Positions 24,202 through 25,287 of a stretch of DNA of 25,287 nt are shown one piece after another; the stretch's first letter is position 1; each line of letters opens with the position of its first letter. The translations under genes were made by a program, and so were the position numbers. The notes beneath the pieces are model-generated. The model searched no databases, was not told where the DNA came from, and worked only from the letters and a program-made list of their open reading frames with translations. The stretch is from Bacillota bacterium (GTDB lineage: Bacteria > Bacillota > Clostridia > Tissierellales > Sedimentibacteraceae), in assembly GCA_029239575.1 (NCBI GenBank), contig JARBUP010000006.1:1-25287 (forward strand), written 5' to 3'.

Positions 24202-25287
24202 TTAGGCTGTGGTCAATGAAACGGGAACTGACACGCCTAATTCTTGTAATTTTTTAAAGTAATACTTTGCTTTTGTTTCTGTGTTAAATTTAGTATAGTA
24301 ATCACTGCCTAAATTTTTATAAGGAACTTTATCTTTTAACATATGATATATTGCTATGAGCATTGAATGAGCTACTGCTACTGTTGCTCTATTAGCTCCT
24401 CGCCTTACAACTAAACGTTGATATTGGGCGTGGAAGAAACAATCTTTGTTTGATTTAGCTGCCTTTGCACATTGAACAAGTATACTTTTTAAATGTTTAT
24501 TGCCCTTATTGGTTTTACCGCTTTTGCGTTTGCCCGCACTTTCATTGTTGCCAGGACATAATCCTGCCCATGATGCGAGATGAGCTGCAGTAGGAAATCT
24601 GTTCATATCAATGCCTATTTCAGCTAAGATAACTTCAGCACTGCGTTTTCCAATACCAGGCAATTCATCGATCTTTTCAATGGCATCTTCATAACTTTTC
24701 ATTTCGTTATCTATGATGTCATCAAGATCCTTAATGCGGTTAGACATATCATCAATATGGTCTATAATCGCTTTAACTAATTTTTTTTGTATAGGTGTCA
24801 ATACTCCATCCATAGCTAAAAGAAGAACTGATGTTTTTTCTTTCATAGAATGGTGAATTAAATCTCCAATATTATCAGGAGTTACTCCTCCTTCTATGGC
24901 TTGATTTAATAATTTACGGCTACTAACACCAGTTAAATCAGAAACATATGAACTTAATTTAATGTTAGCACCTTCCAAAGTTTTTTCCAAACGGTTAATC
25001 TCTCTGGAACGTTCTTCAATAAGGCTTTTACGATAACGTACAACTTCACGTATTTCACGTTGTTCCTTAGTAGGAATGTAGCTTGCTTTCAACAATCCAT
25101 GTTGTAGCAAATCAGCAATCCATTCAGCATCTTTAGCATCAGTCTTACGACCAGGAACATTCTTCATATGATGTGCGTTAACGACCATAACATCTATACC
25201 AAGTAATTCTAAAATATTGTAGATTGGTTTCCAATAAGCACCAGTGCTTTCCATGGCAACCATCTCACAATCATTATCAAAGAGCCA
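24202..25287 (-). CDS. IS110-family transposase/recombinase, N terminus cut by window edge
   Basis: The reading frame is open to the window end, with 8 more codons (WLFDNDCE) upstream of the ATG at 25263, so the true start is outside; 361 residues are visible. The N-terminal RuvC-like (DEDD) domain shows 'AMESTGAYWKP' with the conserved Glu and 'GRKTDAKDAEWIADLL' with the two Asp; the first Asp lies off the edge. A coiled-coil-like middle follows, then the Transposase_20 domain with 'IDELPGIGKRSAEVILAEIG', 'FPTAAHLASWAGLCPGNNESAGKRKSGKTNKGNK', which holds the conserved Ser of this domain. IS110 recombinases are guided by a structured RNA from the element's own non-coding end (bridge RNA or seekRNA). 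The visible part has no stops or frameshifts, so it may be intact. Confidence 0.95.
   Translation of the reverse strand, partial: WLFDNDCEMVAMESTGAYWKPIYNILELLGIDVMVVNAHHMKNVPGRKTDAKDAEWIADLLQHGLLKASYIPTKEQREIREVVRYRKSLIEERSREINRLEKTLEGANIKLSSYVSDLTGVSSRKLLNQAIEGGVTPDNIGDLIHHSMKEKTSVLLLAMDGVLTPIQKKLVKAIIDHIDDMSNRIKDLDDIIDNEMKSYEDAIEKIDELPGIGKRSAEVILAEIGIDMNRFPTAAHLASWAGLCPGNNESAGKRKSGKTNKGNKHLKSILVQCAKAAKSNKDCFFHAQYQRLVVRRGANRATVAVAHSMLIAIYHMLKDKVPYKNLGSDYYTKFNTETKAKYYFKKLQELGVSVPVSLTTA

Larger units (their letters stand above)
24096..25287 (-). mobile_element. IS110-family insertion sequence, right part missing at window edge
   Basis: It comprises the transposase gene and its downstream non-coding segment. 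The exact left border is not known; it lies somewhere between the DUF4342 stop codon (24060) and the transposase stop (24202). IS110 elements usually lack inverted terminal repeats and target duplications, so the border cannot be read directly. Confidence 0.75.

Noticed and set aside
1..25287. CRISPR array, tRNA or rRNA genes
   Set aside because: I saw no regularly spaced direct repeats and no recognisable tRNA or rRNA sequence. The AAGATCCTTC copies are too far apart and irregular to be an array.

Overview
The window is about 25 kb of low-GC, spore-former DNA of the Bacillota. The likely source is a member of Clostridia or a related anaerobe. The evidence is AT-rich codon use, strong AGGAGG-type ribosome binding sites, sporulation genes (gpr, spoIIP), a T-box leader on thrS, and the gene order comEC / holA / rpsT / gpr / spoIIP / lepA, which is the conserved Bacillus subtilis order. 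The species cannot be named from the sequence alone.

Layout. (1) 1-1602 is the 3' part of comEC, the DNA-uptake channel. (2) 1630-5585 is a block of accessory genes lying between comEC and holA, which are close neighbours in B. subtilis: an ASCH-domain protein overlapping an unrecognised protein, a VOC/glyoxalase-fold protein, two GNAT acetyltransferases, and a divergent EmrE-type (PF13536-like) exporter. (3) 5860-12377 is the conserved block: holA (clamp loader delta), a small DUF2249 protein preceded by a compact GC-rich multi-hairpin stretch, rpsT (S20, opposite strand), gpr and spoIIP (spore protease and engulfment hydrolase), and lepA (EF4). (4) 12400-13777 is a lemA plus TPM-domain membrane-protein pair directly after lepA, where B. 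subtilis has hemW and hrcA. (5) 13825-15304 holds two minus-strand genes: an extremely acidic Asp/Tyr-tract protein and an MBL-fold hydrolase. (6) 15784-21587 holds a DEAD-box RNA helicase with a DbpA-type RNA-binding tail, a T-box-controlled thrS, a NudC-type NADH/NAD-RNA pyrophosphatase (minus strand) and uridine phosphorylase. (7) 21741-25287 holds a GGGGACGGAC inverted/direct repeat, a MATE exporter, a UBA-like/DUF4342 membrane protein, and an IS110-family insertion sequence cut by the right edge.

Non-coding content is rich. There are four good copies and one decayed copy of a 29-30 bp intergenic repeat (AAGATCCTTC...CAGGATGACA), several perfect long hairpins, good bidirectional terminators at convergent gene ends, and consensus sigma-A promoters before thrS and the helicase gene. 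The two RNA-like regions most worth attention are the five-hairpin stretch at 7154-7240 and the nested inverted repeats just downstream of the IS110 transposase at 24096-24191, which could be part of its guide RNA or its terminal end.

I did not find a clear multi-gene defence system or other plainly new system. The novel candidates are non-coding structures and unrecognised small proteins, and I mark them as inference.
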